The position numbers were made by a program, and so were the translations under genes. Of a stretch of 64,000 bases of DNA, positions 1 to 10,430 are shown in pieces. The notes under the pieces were generated by a model. The model did not search any database, was not told the origin of the DNA, and worked only from the letters and a program-made list of their open reading frames with translations. The stretch lies in assembly GCA_019550975.1 (NCBI GenBank), contig SDWH01000008.1:90237-154236 (forward strand), read 5' to 3'. Source of the stretch: Bacteroidales bacterium SW299. GTDB lineage: Bacteria > Bacteroidota > Bacteroidia > Bacteroidales > Bacteroidaceae. Numbering within the stretch: the stretch's first letter is position 1; each line of letters starts with the position of its first letter.

Positions 1-1489
1 GTTTCTTTTCAAGCGCTTTGAACTCTTCGGCTGCTTCATCCATGTATCCTTCGAACTCGGCGACCTCTTTCAGGTTTTTCAGCACTTTTTCGCTTTGTCT
101 GTCGTAAGTGAACTTGCGTGATTTCACCAGCTTTTTGAAGTCTTCGTAATCCTGGTCTGTCAGTTTGAACGCATCTACAGATGCCAGTGCCGGGTGGTCC
201 CAGCAATACTGGGTGGCGTAATCAAAAATCAGATCGTCGTTCATCAAATAAAACACTATGTTCGGGATGCGGTCGCCTTTTACTTCAATGTCCGGACGTA
301 TTCCTCCGCCGTCGCGCACCTCACGTCCTGCGGCTGTATGGAAAACATGGGTAAGGCTGTCCGGAATACGGGCAACGGAGCCGTCCGCATTCTTTTTTGC
401 ATAGTCGATGGCCTGTATGCAGCGTCCGCTGGGAATATAGTATTTGGATGTAGTAACTTTCAGCGTTCCGTTGTACGGCAGCGGACGGATGGTCTGCACC
501 AGCCCTTTACCGAAGGTGCGGGTGCCGATGATGACGGCACGGTCCAGATCTTGCATCGAGCCGCTGACGATTTCGGACGCCGATGCTGTGGCGCCATTCA
601 CCAGTACGGCTATAGGAATCTGTGTGTCGACCGGCTCGCTTTGCGTCTTGAAAGATCCTTGTCCTTGTTTCAACTTTCCTTTTGTTATAACAATTTCCTT
701 TCCTTTCGGAACGAAAAGATTCACAATGTCTACCGCTTCGGCCAGTGAACCTCCGCCATTGTCGCGCAGGTCGATGATCAATGATTTTGCTCCTTTCTGC
801 TTCAGTTCGATGAATGCTTTCTTGAAGTCCTTCGCTGAATTTTCAGTGAAGCTGGATAGCGACAGGTATCCGATGCTGTCGCGTACCATGCCGTAGTAGG
901 GGATAGGGTTTGTGCGGATATTTTTCCGGGTAATCTGGAATTCGAGGACAGTGCTGTCGTTCTTCAGAGGCCGCAGGACTTTCAGTATGAATGATGTTCC
1001 AGGCTCGCCGCGCAGTGCCTCGCTGACCTTGGATGAAAACTCCTGGGGTTTCATGTTGCCTCGAACCATCTCTTTTCCGCCTACGGAGAGGATGATGTCA
1101 CCCGCCTTGACTCCGGCCTCTGCTGCAGGCATTCCTTCTGTCGGCTCCACAACGGCGATGCGGTCTTTTGCCTCATAATAGCGTATGGCTGCTCCGATGC
1201 CCCCGTACTTTCCGGTGGTCATTTCTTTCAGGCTGCTTACTTCTTCTTCCGGATAGTATTCCGTATAAGGATCTGTGAGGGCAAGCATGCCTTCCACTCC
1301 GTTCTGGATCATCTCTTCCGGCTTGATGGTGTCTACGTAAAACATGTCCAACTCCTTGAAAATCGCATTGAACAAGTCAAGGTTCTTTGCTATCTGAAAG
1401 TTCCTGTCGTCTTCTTTTCCCTGGAAACTGGCCAGGCCGAATCCCAGTAAAACTGTAAAAATCCCGGCCAAAGTTTTTCTTGTATTCAT
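1..1489 (-). CDS. S41 family C-terminal processing peptidase (partial)
   Basis: Periplasmic tail-specific serine protease of the CtpA/Prc family. The gene is incomplete: its frame is open through the left edge, leaving 496 codons and no stop. An N-terminal hydrophobic segment (residues 5-21) looks like a signal peptide or anchor. A PDZ domain spans about residues 95-175. The protease core contains the serine motif SASEI with the predicted nucleophile Ser305, and the general-base lysine in TFGKG at Lys328, at the spacing usual for the family. The ATG at 1489 is chosen because the hydrophobic leader follows directly. Nothing upstream reads as an operon partner; the next features are tRNA genes on the other strand. 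Family assignment is firm; the substrate cannot be deduced. Confidence 0.93.
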   Translation of the reverse strand, partial: MNTRKTLAGIFTVLLGFGLASFQGKEDDRNFQIAKNLDLFNAIFKELDMFYVDTIKPEEMIQNGVEGMLALTDPYTEYYPEEEVSSLKEMTTGKYGGIGAAIRYYEAKDRIAVVEPTEGMPAAEAGVKAGDIILSVGGKEMVRGNMKPQEFSSKVSEALRGEPGTSFILKVLRPLKNDSTVLEFQITRKNIRTNPIPYYGMVRDSIGYLSLSSFTENSAKDFKKAFIELKQKGAKSLIIDLRDNGGGSLAEAVDIVNLFVPKGKEIVITKGKLKQGQGSFKTQSEPVDTQIPIAVLVNGATASASEIVSGSMQDLDRAVIIGTRTFGKGLVQTIRPLPYNGTLKVTTSKYYIPSGRCIQAIDYAKKNADGSVARIPDSLTHVFHTAAGREVRDGGGIRPDIEVKGDRIPNIVFYLMNDDLIFDYATQYCWDHPALASVDAFKLTDQDYEDFKKLVKSRKFTYDRQSEKVLKNLKEVAEFEGYMDEAAEEFKALEKK

Positions 1490-1695
1490 AATATCCGTCT
1501 TTTTCTGAATTTACAGACCGCAAATAAACACATAATTCTAATCACCGTTGTAGAACTGTGCCAATATTTAACTTAATTTGTTTTCATCATGGCTTTTCGG
1601 GCATAAAATGTCATTCAATTGTAGTGTCGTGATGGAGAAAGCGGGGCGAAATGCCATATTTTTCAGTATTAAACGACATTTTTTTTGCGAAGATA

Positions 1696-1726
1696 TTGCA
1701 TAATTCAAAATAACCTGCTACCTTTG
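1696..1726 (+). promoter_or_regulatory. Promoter of the tRNA-Asn cluster
   Basis: A Bacteroides-type promoter: TTG at 1696-1698, a 20-bp spacer and TACCTTTG (TAnnTTTG) at 1719-1726. The first tRNA begins 21 bases after the -7 element. No other start site candidate lies between it and the tRNA. Confidence 0.6.
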
Positions 1727-1747
1727 CCACGCAATTGAGAAAAACCT

Positions 1748-1821
1748 TCTTCAGTAGCTCAGTCGGTTAGAGCATCTGACTGTTAATCAGAGGGTCGTTG
1801 GTTCAAGTCCAACCTGAAGAG
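1748..1821 (+). tRNA. tRNA-Asn (GTT), copy 1
   Basis: Cloverleaf with acceptor stem TCTTCAG/CTGAAGA, D-arm, anticodon loop CTGTTAA giving anticodon GTT, and T-arm GGTTCAAGTCC. The 3' CCA is not encoded; the discriminator base is G. It is the first of three tandem identical copies. Confidence 0.95.
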
Positions 1822-1843
1822 CTTTTTTCTGAATGCTTTATCT

Positions 1844-1917
1844 TCTTCAGTAGCTCAGTCGGTTAGAGCATCTGACTGTTAATCAGAGGGTCGTTGGTTC
1901 AAGTCCAACCTGAAGAG
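1844..1917 (+). tRNA. tRNA-Asn (GTT), copy 2
   Basis: Same 74-base sequence as copy 1, starting 96 bases after it. The spacer (T-run followed by GAATGCTTTATCT) is nearly the same as the next spacer, so the array arose by tandem duplication of gene plus spacer. Confidence 0.95.
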
Positions 1918-1938
1918 CTTTTTTCGAATGCTTTATCT

Positions 1939-2012
1939 TCTTCAGTAGCTCAGTCGGTTAGAGCATCTGACTGTTAATCAGAGGGTCGTTGGTTCAAGTC
2001 CAACCTGAAGAG
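1939..2012 (+). tRNA. tRNA-Asn (GTT), copy 3
   Basis: Third identical copy, starting 95 bases after copy 2. The sequence after it differs from the two spacers, marking the end of the array. All three probably come from one primary transcript. Confidence 0.95.
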
Positions 2013-2230
2013 CTTTCAGAGGAAATGTGGGCGCATGTTTCCTCTTTTTCTTTTAAAAGAATCCGTCCTTATATAGAGTCCATATCCTAATACATTTGTG
2101 GTTTGTCAATTGCAATATACACTTTGCATCTGTGTTTCTCAGTTGTAAAAATGTAATGATTTATGTCAACAATATGTGTTGTCAGACATATTTTCTTTTT
2201 CGCGGAACGCGCTTGTTCCACTTTTATTGC

Positions 2231-2238
2231 TACATTTG
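2231..2238 (+). promoter_or_regulatory. -7 element of the fba promoter
   Basis: TACATTTG matches TAnnTTTG and lies 41 bases before the fba start codon. No well-spaced TTTG -33 element is evident. The preceding stretch 2013-2230 holds nothing else I can identify. Confidence 0.5.
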
Positions 2239-2279
2239 CATACGGAAATCATTTATTAACAACTATAATATTTACAACA

Positions 2280-3287
2280 ATGGTTAATTACAAAGATTTA
2301 GGTCTGGTAAACACTAGAGATATGTTTGCTAGAGCAATTAAGGGTGGCTATGCTATTCCGGCTTTCAACTTCAACAATATGGAACAGTTGCAGGCTATCA
2401 TCAAGGCTTCTGTTGAAACTAAATCTCCGGTTATTCTTCAGGTATCTAAAGGCGCACGTAACTATGCAAACCAGACTTTGCTGCGTTACATGGCTGAAGG
2501 TGCTGTAGCATACGCTAAGGAAATGGGTTGCGAACATCCTGAAATCGTTCTTCACCTTGACCATGGAGATTCTTTCGAACTCTGCAAATCTTGTGTAGAC
2601 CTCGGCTTCTCTTCTGTAATGATTGACGGTTCTCATCTGCCTTACGAAGAAAACGTTGCTTTGACTAAGAAAGTCGTTGAATATGCTCATCAGTTTGATG
2701 TAACGGTTGAAGGCGAGCTGGGCGTATTGGCCGGTGTAGAAGATGAAGTTTCTGCAGAACACCATACATATACTAACCCTGAAGAAGTTATTGATTTTGC
2801 TACACGCACAGGCTGCGACTCTCTGGCAATCTCAATCGGTACTTCTCACGGTGCTTACAAGTTCAAACCCGAACAGTGCCACCTGGATCCGAAGACCGGA
2901 CGTCTGGTTCCTCCTCCATTGGCATTCGATGTATTGGACGCTGTAATGGAAAAACTGCCGGGCTTCCCTATCGTTCTTCACGGATCTTCTTCAGTTCCTC
3001 AGGAATATGTAGATATGATCAACCAGTATGGCGGCAAGCTGGAAGCTGCTATCGGTATTCCGGAAGAAGAGCTGCGTAAGGCTGCCAAGTCTGCTGTTTG
3101 CAAGATCAACATCGACTCAGACTCTCGTTTGGCTATGACTGCAGCTGTCCGCAGAGTATTCGCTGAAAAACCGGCTGAATTCGATCCTCGCAAATACCTG
3201 GGTCCGGCTCGTGACGAAATGGAAAAGATGTACAAACATAAAATTCTTAACGTTCTGGGTTCTGACGGCAAGTTGGCTCAGTGCTGA
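2280..3287 (+). CDS. fba: Class II fructose-1,6-bisphosphate aldolase
   Basis: Glycolytic and gluconeogenic enzyme, 335 residues, cleaving fructose-1,6-bisphosphate to dihydroxyacetone phosphate and glyceraldehyde-3-phosphate with a divalent metal. Recognisable class II motifs are the LHLDHGD metal and substrate region near residue 90, the EGELG segment and the later GTSHG and LHGSSS phosphate-binding segments. The frame is open upstream to 2163, but those codons overlap the TAnnTTTG promoter and do not resemble an aldolase, so the ATG at 2280 is chosen. Codons are those of a highly expressed gene. It stands alone between the tRNA array and a terminator. Confidence 0.96.
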   Translation: MVNYKDLGLVNTRDMFARAIKGGYAIPAFNFNNMEQLQAIIKASVETKSPVILQVSKGARNYANQTLLRYMAEGAVAYAKEMGCEHPEIVLHLDHGDSFELCKSCVDLGFSSVMIDGSHLPYEENVALTKKVVEYAHQFDVTVEGELGVLAGVEDEVSAEHHTYTNPEEVIDFATRTGCDSLAISIGTSHGAYKFKPEQCHLDPKTGRLVPPPLAFDVLDAVMEKLPGFPIVLHGSSSVPQEYVDMINQYGGKLEAAIGIPEEELRKAAKSAVCKINIDSDSRLAMTAAVRRVFAEKPAEFDPRKYLGPARDEMEKMYKHKILNVLGSDGKLAQC

Positions 3288-3320
3288 TAGAATTAAGTCT
3301 ATACACCTTATAACAAAGAT

Positions 3321-3350
3321 AAAAGGCTGTCCGGATGGGCAGCCTTTTTT
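3321..3350 (+). terminator. Rho-independent terminator after fba
   Basis: Inverted repeat AAAGGCTGTCC ... GGGCAGCCTTT with a very short loop, running into six T. It begins 34 bases after the fba stop. Confidence 0.85.
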
Positions 3351-3389
3351 AATGTGTCAGATTTCTCCCGATTTTATTCCGGCTGGAAA

Positions 3390-3566
3390 TTACCAGAACT
3401 TGTTTTGCTTGGCATCGTATTCGAAGCCCGCCTCTTTCAGGCTCTTGACTATTTCGTCCTTGCTGACATTCAGGTCTGAGCAAAGCGCATCCAGTGAAGG
3501 ATAGAAATCTCTGAGTTTCATATTGATGAAGCTGTAAAGCATCATCGGATCTTTGGGCAGTTCCAT
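3390..3566 (-). CDS. DUF4250 domain protein
   Basis: A 58-residue protein starting MELPKDPMMLYSFINMKLRD and ending in NKFW. This matches the small DUF4250 family common in Bacteroidales and some Clostridia. The middle (SLDALCSDLNVSKDEIVKSL) looks like a small helix-turn-helix-like helical segment. No function is established for the family. It lies convergent to fba, with the fba terminator between them, and is transcribed away from the metalloprotease gene that starts at 3659. Confidence 0.85.
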   Translation of the reverse strand: MELPKDPMMLYSFINMKLRDFYPSLDALCSDLNVSKDEIVKSLKEAGFEYDAKQNKFW

Positions 3567-3658
3567 AATCTTGACTTGTTGTTTTTTCCGCGCAAAGTTA
3601 TCGTTTTTCCGCTTATCTTGTTATCGGTTATGGCGTATTTTTCTAACTTTGCCGCGTT

Positions 3659-4366
3659 ATGTCAGCAAAACGTTATATTGAGGATAAGGATTTCGGGCGC
3701 ATCACGTTGGCCCTGCGCCGCAGAATGCGCAACATCACGGTGCGTGTGAAGCCTGAAGGATTGCAGGTGACTGTGCCGCCCTACACAAAAATCGAGCGGG
3801 TGCTGCAGGTCATCTCCCAGCACCGTGAAGACTTGTTGGAGCAATACAGCAGGGTGGCGGCAAAGCCGGTTGATTTCGATTTCAGAATTGAGGCTGAATG
3901 CTTCCGGCTTTCTCTTGAGCCGAGCAGGCTCAAATGTTTCACGGTCCGTCAGACGGATTCCGGCGAAATGAAAATCTATTGTCCGCACGATACCGACTTT
4001 TCTTTGAAGGAAGTGCAGAAACTTGTGCGCGGTGCCATTCTTCGTGCACTGAAGAAATCGGCGGCCGAAATCCTTCCTCCGCTGGTAAGCGAGTGGGCGG
4101 GACGTTACGGGCTTGCTTACCGTAAGGTGAGGATTACGGGAGCGCGTTCCAGATGGGGGAGCTGTACGGCGGCAAAGACTATCAGCCTGTCGTGTTATCT
4201 GATGCTGGTGCCGTCGCATCTGATGGACTATGTGATTCTTCACGAGCTGGCACATACGAAAGAAATGAATCACGGTCCTCGCTTCTGGGAGCTTCTTGAT
4301 GCGATGACGGCGGGCCATGCGCACCAGTTGAGGAATGAACTTCGCGGCTTTCACACTTCTTTTTGA
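3659..4366 (+). CDS. YgjP-like M48-type metallopeptidase domain protein
   Basis: A 235-residue protein of the YgjP/DUF45 family of putative zinc metallopeptidases. The zinc motif is HELAH (His195, Glu196, His199), with His205 in NHGPRFW as likely third ligand. RSRWGSCT (residues 164-170) is the characteristic family block. There is no signal peptide, so it is probably cytoplasmic. A TAACTTTG -7 element at 3644-3651 lies only 7 bases before the ATG, implying a very short or absent 5' leader. The physiological substrate is unknown. Confidence 0.9.
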   Translation: MSAKRYIEDKDFGRITLALRRRMRNITVRVKPEGLQVTVPPYTKIERVLQVISQHREDLLEQYSRVAAKPVDFDFRIEAECFRLSLEPSRLKCFTVRQTDSGEMKIYCPHDTDFSLKEVQKLVRGAILRALKKSAAEILPPLVSEWAGRYGLAYRKVRITGARSRWGSCTAAKTISLSCYLMLVPSHLMDYVILHELAHTKEMNHGPRFWELLDAMTAGHAHQLRNELRGFHTSF

Positions 4367-4414
4367 TTTATGTCAAGAAATTGCCTTCCCGGTTTATCGG
4401 GACAAAATTTGGCG

Positions 4415-4422
4415 TAATTTTG
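4415..4422 (+). promoter_or_regulatory. -7 element before the efflux pair
   Basis: TAATTTTG matches TAnnTTTG, 28 bases before the MFS start codon. A weak TTTA at 4393-4396 sits 18 bases upstream as a possible -33 element. Confidence 0.45.
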
Positions 4423-4450
4423 CACGCTGAAAAATCAGAAGGAATAATCA

Positions 4451-5620
4451 ATGAAGAAAAGTTTGTTGGCGCTTGCCTCCGGTACGTTGGGGCTGGGGAT
4501 AGCAGAATTTGTCATGATGGGGATATTGCCAAATGTGGCCCACGATTTGAATATAAGCATTCCTGAAGCAGGTCATTTCATTTCCGCATACGCTGTCGGC
4601 GTGTGTGTCGGCGCGCCGTTGATGGTAGCGGTGGCCCGTACTCGTCCGTTGAAGCAAATACTTTTGGGCTTGACGGCCATTTATATTCTGGGCAATGTCT
4701 GTGCGGCGTTTGCTCCCAACTATTGGATGCTGCTGTTCATGCGTTTCGTTTCGGGTCTTCCGCACGGCGCTTTCTTCGGGGCAGGTTCCATTGTGGCTGA
4801 AAAGGTGGCTGACAAGGGAAAGGCTTCGCAGGCGGTGGCTCTGATGACCGCAGGAATGACCGTTGCCAACCTGTTGGGAGTTCCTTTCGGCACGATGCTG
4901 AGCAACATGGTGACGTGGCGCTTCCCCTTCATGTTCAATGGGGCATGGGGGCTGCTGGTGTTCTTTCTTATATGGAAATGGATTCCGGCGATTCCTGCAT
5001 TGCCTGACACCGGCTTCAAGGGGCAGTTCCGCTTTCTGAAGAACCTGGCTCCCTGGCTGATCATCTTTACCACGATGTTTGGAAACGGGGGAGTGTTCTG
5101 CTGGTTCAGCTATGTTACTCCCCAGATGATCAATGTGGGAGGGTTCACTCCCGGGAACATGACGCTCATCATGATGCTGGCAGGGCTGGGAATGACCGTA
5201 GGCAATTTGGTAGGAGGAAAGTGCGGCGACCTCTACGGCCTGGCTCCAGTGATCAGGTTTACGCAAGTGTGCATGATGTTTGCTCTGCTGGGAACCTTTT
5301 TCTTTGCAGGCGTGCCCTGGCTTGCCGTAGCATTGATGGGAGTATGTACGGCTGCCCTGTTTGCCGTGTCCCCTCCCCAGCAATTGCTGCTTCTGCAGAA
5401 CTCGCGGGGCAGTGAACTGATGGGAGCCGCGTGCGTTCAGATTGCCTTCAATTTGGGCAACGCATTGGGCGCGTATGTGGGCGGCCTGCCTATTGAGATG
5501 GGGCTCGGATACCGTTATCCGGCACTGGCCGGCGTGTTTATTGTGATGGTAGGCTTCATCAGTGTGTCGGTTTATGTGAGGCGTGAGAAAAAGCTCAATT
5601 CATTGCTGGTACAAAGATAA
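4451..5620 (+). CDS. MFS transporter, AraJ-like
   Basis: A 389-residue inner-membrane major facilitator of the AraJ/YdhP group of sugar or drug exporters. It has the expected 12 hydrophobic segments and an N-terminal block (GLGIAEFVMMGILPNVAHDL) typical of this group. The conserved loop between segments 2 and 3 is present as VARTRPLKQILL. Its stop codon overlaps the next start by one base (TAATG), so it is translationally linked to the MATE gene; together they look like a two-pump efflux operon. The substrate cannot be predicted. Confidence 0.92.
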   Translation: MKKSLLALASGTLGLGIAEFVMMGILPNVAHDLNISIPEAGHFISAYAVGVCVGAPLMVAVARTRPLKQILLGLTAIYILGNVCAAFAPNYWMLLFMRFVSGLPHGAFFGAGSIVAEKVADKGKASQAVALMTAGMTVANLLGVPFGTMLSNMVTWRFPFMFNGAWGLLVFFLIWKWIPAIPALPDTGFKGQFRFLKNLAPWLIIFTTMFGNGGVFCWFSYVTPQMINVGGFTPGNMTLIMMLAGLGMTVGNLVGGKCGDLYGLAPVIRFTQVCMMFALLGTFFFAGVPWLAVALMGVCTAALFAVSPPQQLLLLQNSRGSELMGAACVQIAFNLGNALGAYVGGLPIEMGLGYRYPALAGVFIVMVGFISVSVYVRREKKLNSLLVQR

Positions 5621-6975
5621 TGGAACAGGTTATTCAACAACATTCGGTTCGGGTCCGTTCGGAGCTGCGCAAGCTGGTCGTCCCGATATTTATCGAAACA
5701 TTGCTGATCATGATGCTCGGTGCGATGGATACCATCATGCTGAGCCAGTATTCTGACGAGAGTGTGGCTGCCGTGGGTGTGGTCAATCAGATCGTCATGT
5801 TTGCCTTTCTGGTGTTCGAGGTCATCAATATCGGTACTTCCGTGCTGTGTTCCCAGTATCTGGGTGCCGGATTGCGCAACAAGATGGTTCAGGTGGTGGG
5901 AGTTTCCCTGCTGCTGAACCTGGCTGTAGGGCTTGTTATCAGTGCGATTCTGTATTTTGGCGCTCCAACGCTTTTGGGATGGATGGGCTTGCGTCCGGAA
6001 TTGCTGAAATACGGAGTCGGATACATGGAGATTGTAGGAGCGTTTGCTTTCTTTCAGGCCCTTTCGCTGACCGTTTCGGCTTCGTTGCGGAGCGCGAACA
6101 AGGCCGTTTATCCGATGCTTGTGACGGTGCTGGTAAACGTGATGAACATCATCGGCAACTACATGCTGATATTTGGAAAGTTCGGCATGCCCGAGCTGGG
6201 TGCTGAAGGCGCGGCCATTTCAACGGCATTTTCCCGCGGCGTGAGCATGGTTGTGCTGTTCGTTATCCTGTTCCGCAAGCACATCCCACGTTTTCCGCGG
6301 GCCTATTTCCGTCCTTTCCCCTGGGTTGAGCTGAAGAACCTGCTGAAAGTCGGTCTGCCTTCTGCCGGAGAGAATATGTCTTATAGCTTTTCGCAGGTTG
6401 TCATCACTTACCTTATCAACATACTGGGAAACGATGCCCTGGCTACACGCACCTATACCGTGAATACGACGATGTTCGTTTATTTGTTCGCCATAGCCAT
6501 GGCGCAAGGCGGAGCGATCTGTATCGGGCACCTGGTGGGGCGGAAGAAGATTCATGCGGCCTATCTTCTCGGCAAGTACGTGATGCGGCTTTCAATTCTC
6601 GTGTCGTTGGCATTGTCGTGCGTCTGGGCAATCTCCGGGCATGCCATCTTCGACTGGCTGACTGACAATGAAGAGATTATCCGTCTGGGCGTGACTGTTC
6701 TTGTGGTTGACGTGATCGTTGAAATCGGCCGTGCCGTGAACATTTACGCCACCAATGCCCTCCGTTCTGCAGGAGATGTGAATTATCCGTTCTACGTAGG
6801 GCTGGTTGTGCAATGGACCGTATCGGTCGGGCTCAGCTATTTCTTCGGCATCTGTCTCGGCTGGGGACTGGTAGGCATGTGGTGCGCATTCCTGCTTGAC
6901 GAAAACATCCGGGCATTTATCTTCGTCAAGCGCTGGAACAGTTTGAAATGGGCTAAAAAGGGCTTCGTGAAGTAG
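5620..6975 (+). CDS. MATE family efflux transporter
   Basis: A 451-residue multidrug and toxin extrusion type antiporter with about 12 membrane segments in two similar halves. Family hallmarks include the N-terminal LVVPIFIETLLIMMLGAMDTI segment region and the conserved PSAGENMS stretch that opens the second half. It likely exports cationic or other amphipathic compounds using Na+ or H+. The start overlaps the MFS stop by one base. It is convergent with the small membrane-protein gene at 6981, only 5 bases away. Confidence 0.93.
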   Translation: MEQVIQQHSVRVRSELRKLVVPIFIETLLIMMLGAMDTIMLSQYSDESVAAVGVVNQIVMFAFLVFEVINIGTSVLCSQYLGAGLRNKMVQVVGVSLLLNLAVGLVISAILYFGAPTLLGWMGLRPELLKYGVGYMEIVGAFAFFQALSLTVSASLRSANKAVYPMLVTVLVNVMNIIGNYMLIFGKFGMPELGAEGAAISTAFSRGVSMVVLFVILFRKHIPRFPRAYFRPFPWVELKNLLKVGLPSAGENMSYSFSQVVITYLINILGNDALATRTYTVNTTMFVYLFAIAMAQGGAICIGHLVGRKKIHAAYLLGKYVMRLSILVSLALSCVWAISGHAIFDWLTDNEEIIRLGVTVLVVDVIVEIGRAVNIYATNALRSAGDVNYPFYVGLVVQWTVSVGLSYFFGICLGWGLVGMWCAFLLDENIRAFIFVKRWNSLKWAKKGFVK

Positions 6976-6980
6976 ATGCT

Positions 6981-7229
6981 TCACATGCCCTTGGCCGGGT
7001 GTCCTCCATTGAGCGCCATGATACAGAAGTAGCAGATCATGGTGCAGAAGATGGTGATCAGAAGTGCCGATGCAGACCATTTCACCAGCTTCTTGTCTTT
7101 CTTAGCCGTTCCGTATACGATGCCCACGAGCGTGGTGAGGAAGAGGCCTCCGATGGCTCCTACGAAACCCTGCACGGCGAAACCTGTCAGAATCAGGATT
7201 CCCATCGTGATGAGAATGTTGCGTTTCAT
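6981..7229 (-). CDS. Small membrane protein, function unknown
   Basis: An 82-residue protein with two or three hydrophobic segments (about 5-21, 24-42 and 52-73) separated by the basic stretch KKDKKLVK. I do not recognise the family. It lies 18 bases downstream of proC on the same strand and so may be cotranscribed with it. The GxxGG-rich first half resembles small inner-membrane proteins rather than a signal peptide. Confidence 0.6.
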   Translation of the reverse strand: MKRNILITMGILILTGFAVQGFVGAIGGLFLTTLVGIVYGTAKKDKKLVKWSASALLITIFCTMICYFCIMALNGGHPAKGM

Positions 7230-7247
7230 GGCTTTCGTTTTTTTAGG

Positions 7248-8021
7248 TTATATGCTGGCTTTCAATGCTTTGATGACGGATGAAGTGAATCCGGAATGTT
7301 CCAGTTCGTTGATTCCCTTGATGGTGATGCCTCCCGGAGTGGTCACCTTTTCTATTTCCAGTGCCGGATGTGTGCTTTCGTTCTGCAGAAGCAGCTGGGC
7401 CGCGCCTTCCACGGTCTGAGCCACCATCTTCATGGCGTCTTGCGGCTTTATTCCCATTTCCACGCCCGCCTGCATGGCCGCCTGTATGTATTTCAGCACG
7501 TAGGCGATGCCGCATGAGGTGAGCGAGGTGGCTGCGGCAAGCTGTTTTTCTTCGATGAGCATGGCCATGCCCATTTCGTTGAAGAGTTTCATCAGCAGGT
7601 CTTTCTGCTCTTCCGAGGCGTTTCGCGCTGCAACGAGCGTCATGCTTTCGCCCAGGGATATGGCAGTGTTGGGGATGACCCGGAATAGGGGCATCTCGGG
7701 ATCCACGTAGTGCGCCAGATTCTCGAACGTAAGTCCGGCCGCTACGGACACCAGAATCTGAGGCTGGCGCAGACGGAGCGGTTTCAGCACCTCTTCCATC
7801 TTCCACGGCTTTACCGCCGCTATAACGATGTCGGCATCAGATGCCGCCTCTTTGTTGCTGTTGGTTGTGTTGATGCCGGGAAAATCCGCTTTCAGCATCT
7901 CCAGCTTGCCGTTGCTCGGATTCGATACGGCGATTTCGTCTGCTTTGATATAATGCCCTTTGGCCAGTCCGCGTGCAATGGCTCCGCCCATGTTACCGGC
8001 TCCGATAATTGCTATTTTCAT
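7248..8021 (-). CDS. proC: Pyrroline-5-carboxylate reductase
   Basis: Last step of proline synthesis: NAD(P)H reduction of pyrroline-5-carboxylate. The 257-residue protein opens with MKIAIIGAGNMGGAIARG, the Rossmann GxGxMG motif. It carries the P5CR C-terminal block near residues 210-240 (ESTHPALEIEKVTTPGGITI). The frame continues 59 codons upstream of this methionine, but that part reads through low-complexity non-coding DNA, so the ATG at 8021 is used. proB, the first enzyme of the pathway, is at 29819; no proA is visible here. Confidence 0.95.
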   Translation of the reverse strand: MKIAIIGAGNMGGAIARGLAKGHYIKADEIAVSNPSNGKLEMLKADFPGINTTNSNKEAASDADIVIAAVKPWKMEEVLKPLRLRQPQILVSVAAGLTFENLAHYVDPEMPLFRVIPNTAISLGESMTLVAARNASEEQKDLLMKLFNEMGMAMLIEEKQLAAATSLTSCGIAYVLKYIQAAMQAGVEMGIKPQDAMKMVAQTVEGAAQLLLQNESTHPALEIEKVTTPGGITIKGINELEHSGFTSSVIKALKASI

Positions 8022-8170
8022 GTTCCGTTTGTTTGTATATTGCAAAGATAAGATTTTTATCGAGAAATAGCAGGCGTTCGGGTGATAATTTGTCGCCGGC
8101 TTTGGGAGCTGTTTGAAGCCGGTTGGGGGAAATGAGGCTGGGGCACGGTGATGTCCCGTTATGTTTATCT

Positions 8171-8252
8171 CTTCACTTGAGTGAGGAGATCGCTTCACTG
8201 CAATGATACGATGTCTTCACTGGAGTGATACGACCGTATCACTCCAGTGAAG
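8171..8252. repeat. 22-bp periodic palindromic repeat, site 1
   Basis: Three direct 22-bp units starting with CTTCACT at 8171, 8193 and 8215. The last unit is the left arm of an 18-bp perfect inverted repeat (8215-8232 and 8235-8252) with a 2-base centre. Units contain the spaced pattern CTTCA-N7-GATAC, shared with the site at 62.9 kb. It lies in the gap between the proC start and the GH13 stop (8022-8290), where I see nothing else. Confidence 0.75.
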
Positions 8253-8290
8253 AGGTTTGCGTGTTGGGCTGTTTTTCCTTCTTCCCGTGT

Positions 8291-10430
<2,140 letters not shown>

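Noticed and set aside
1748..2012. tRNA-Asn array as an integration site for a mobile element
   Set aside because: No integrase or partial tRNA copy was seen next to it; the repeats are complete tRNA genes.
2163..2279. 39-codon N-terminal extension of the aldolase
   Set aside because: It overlaps the promoter and has no counterpart in class II aldolases.
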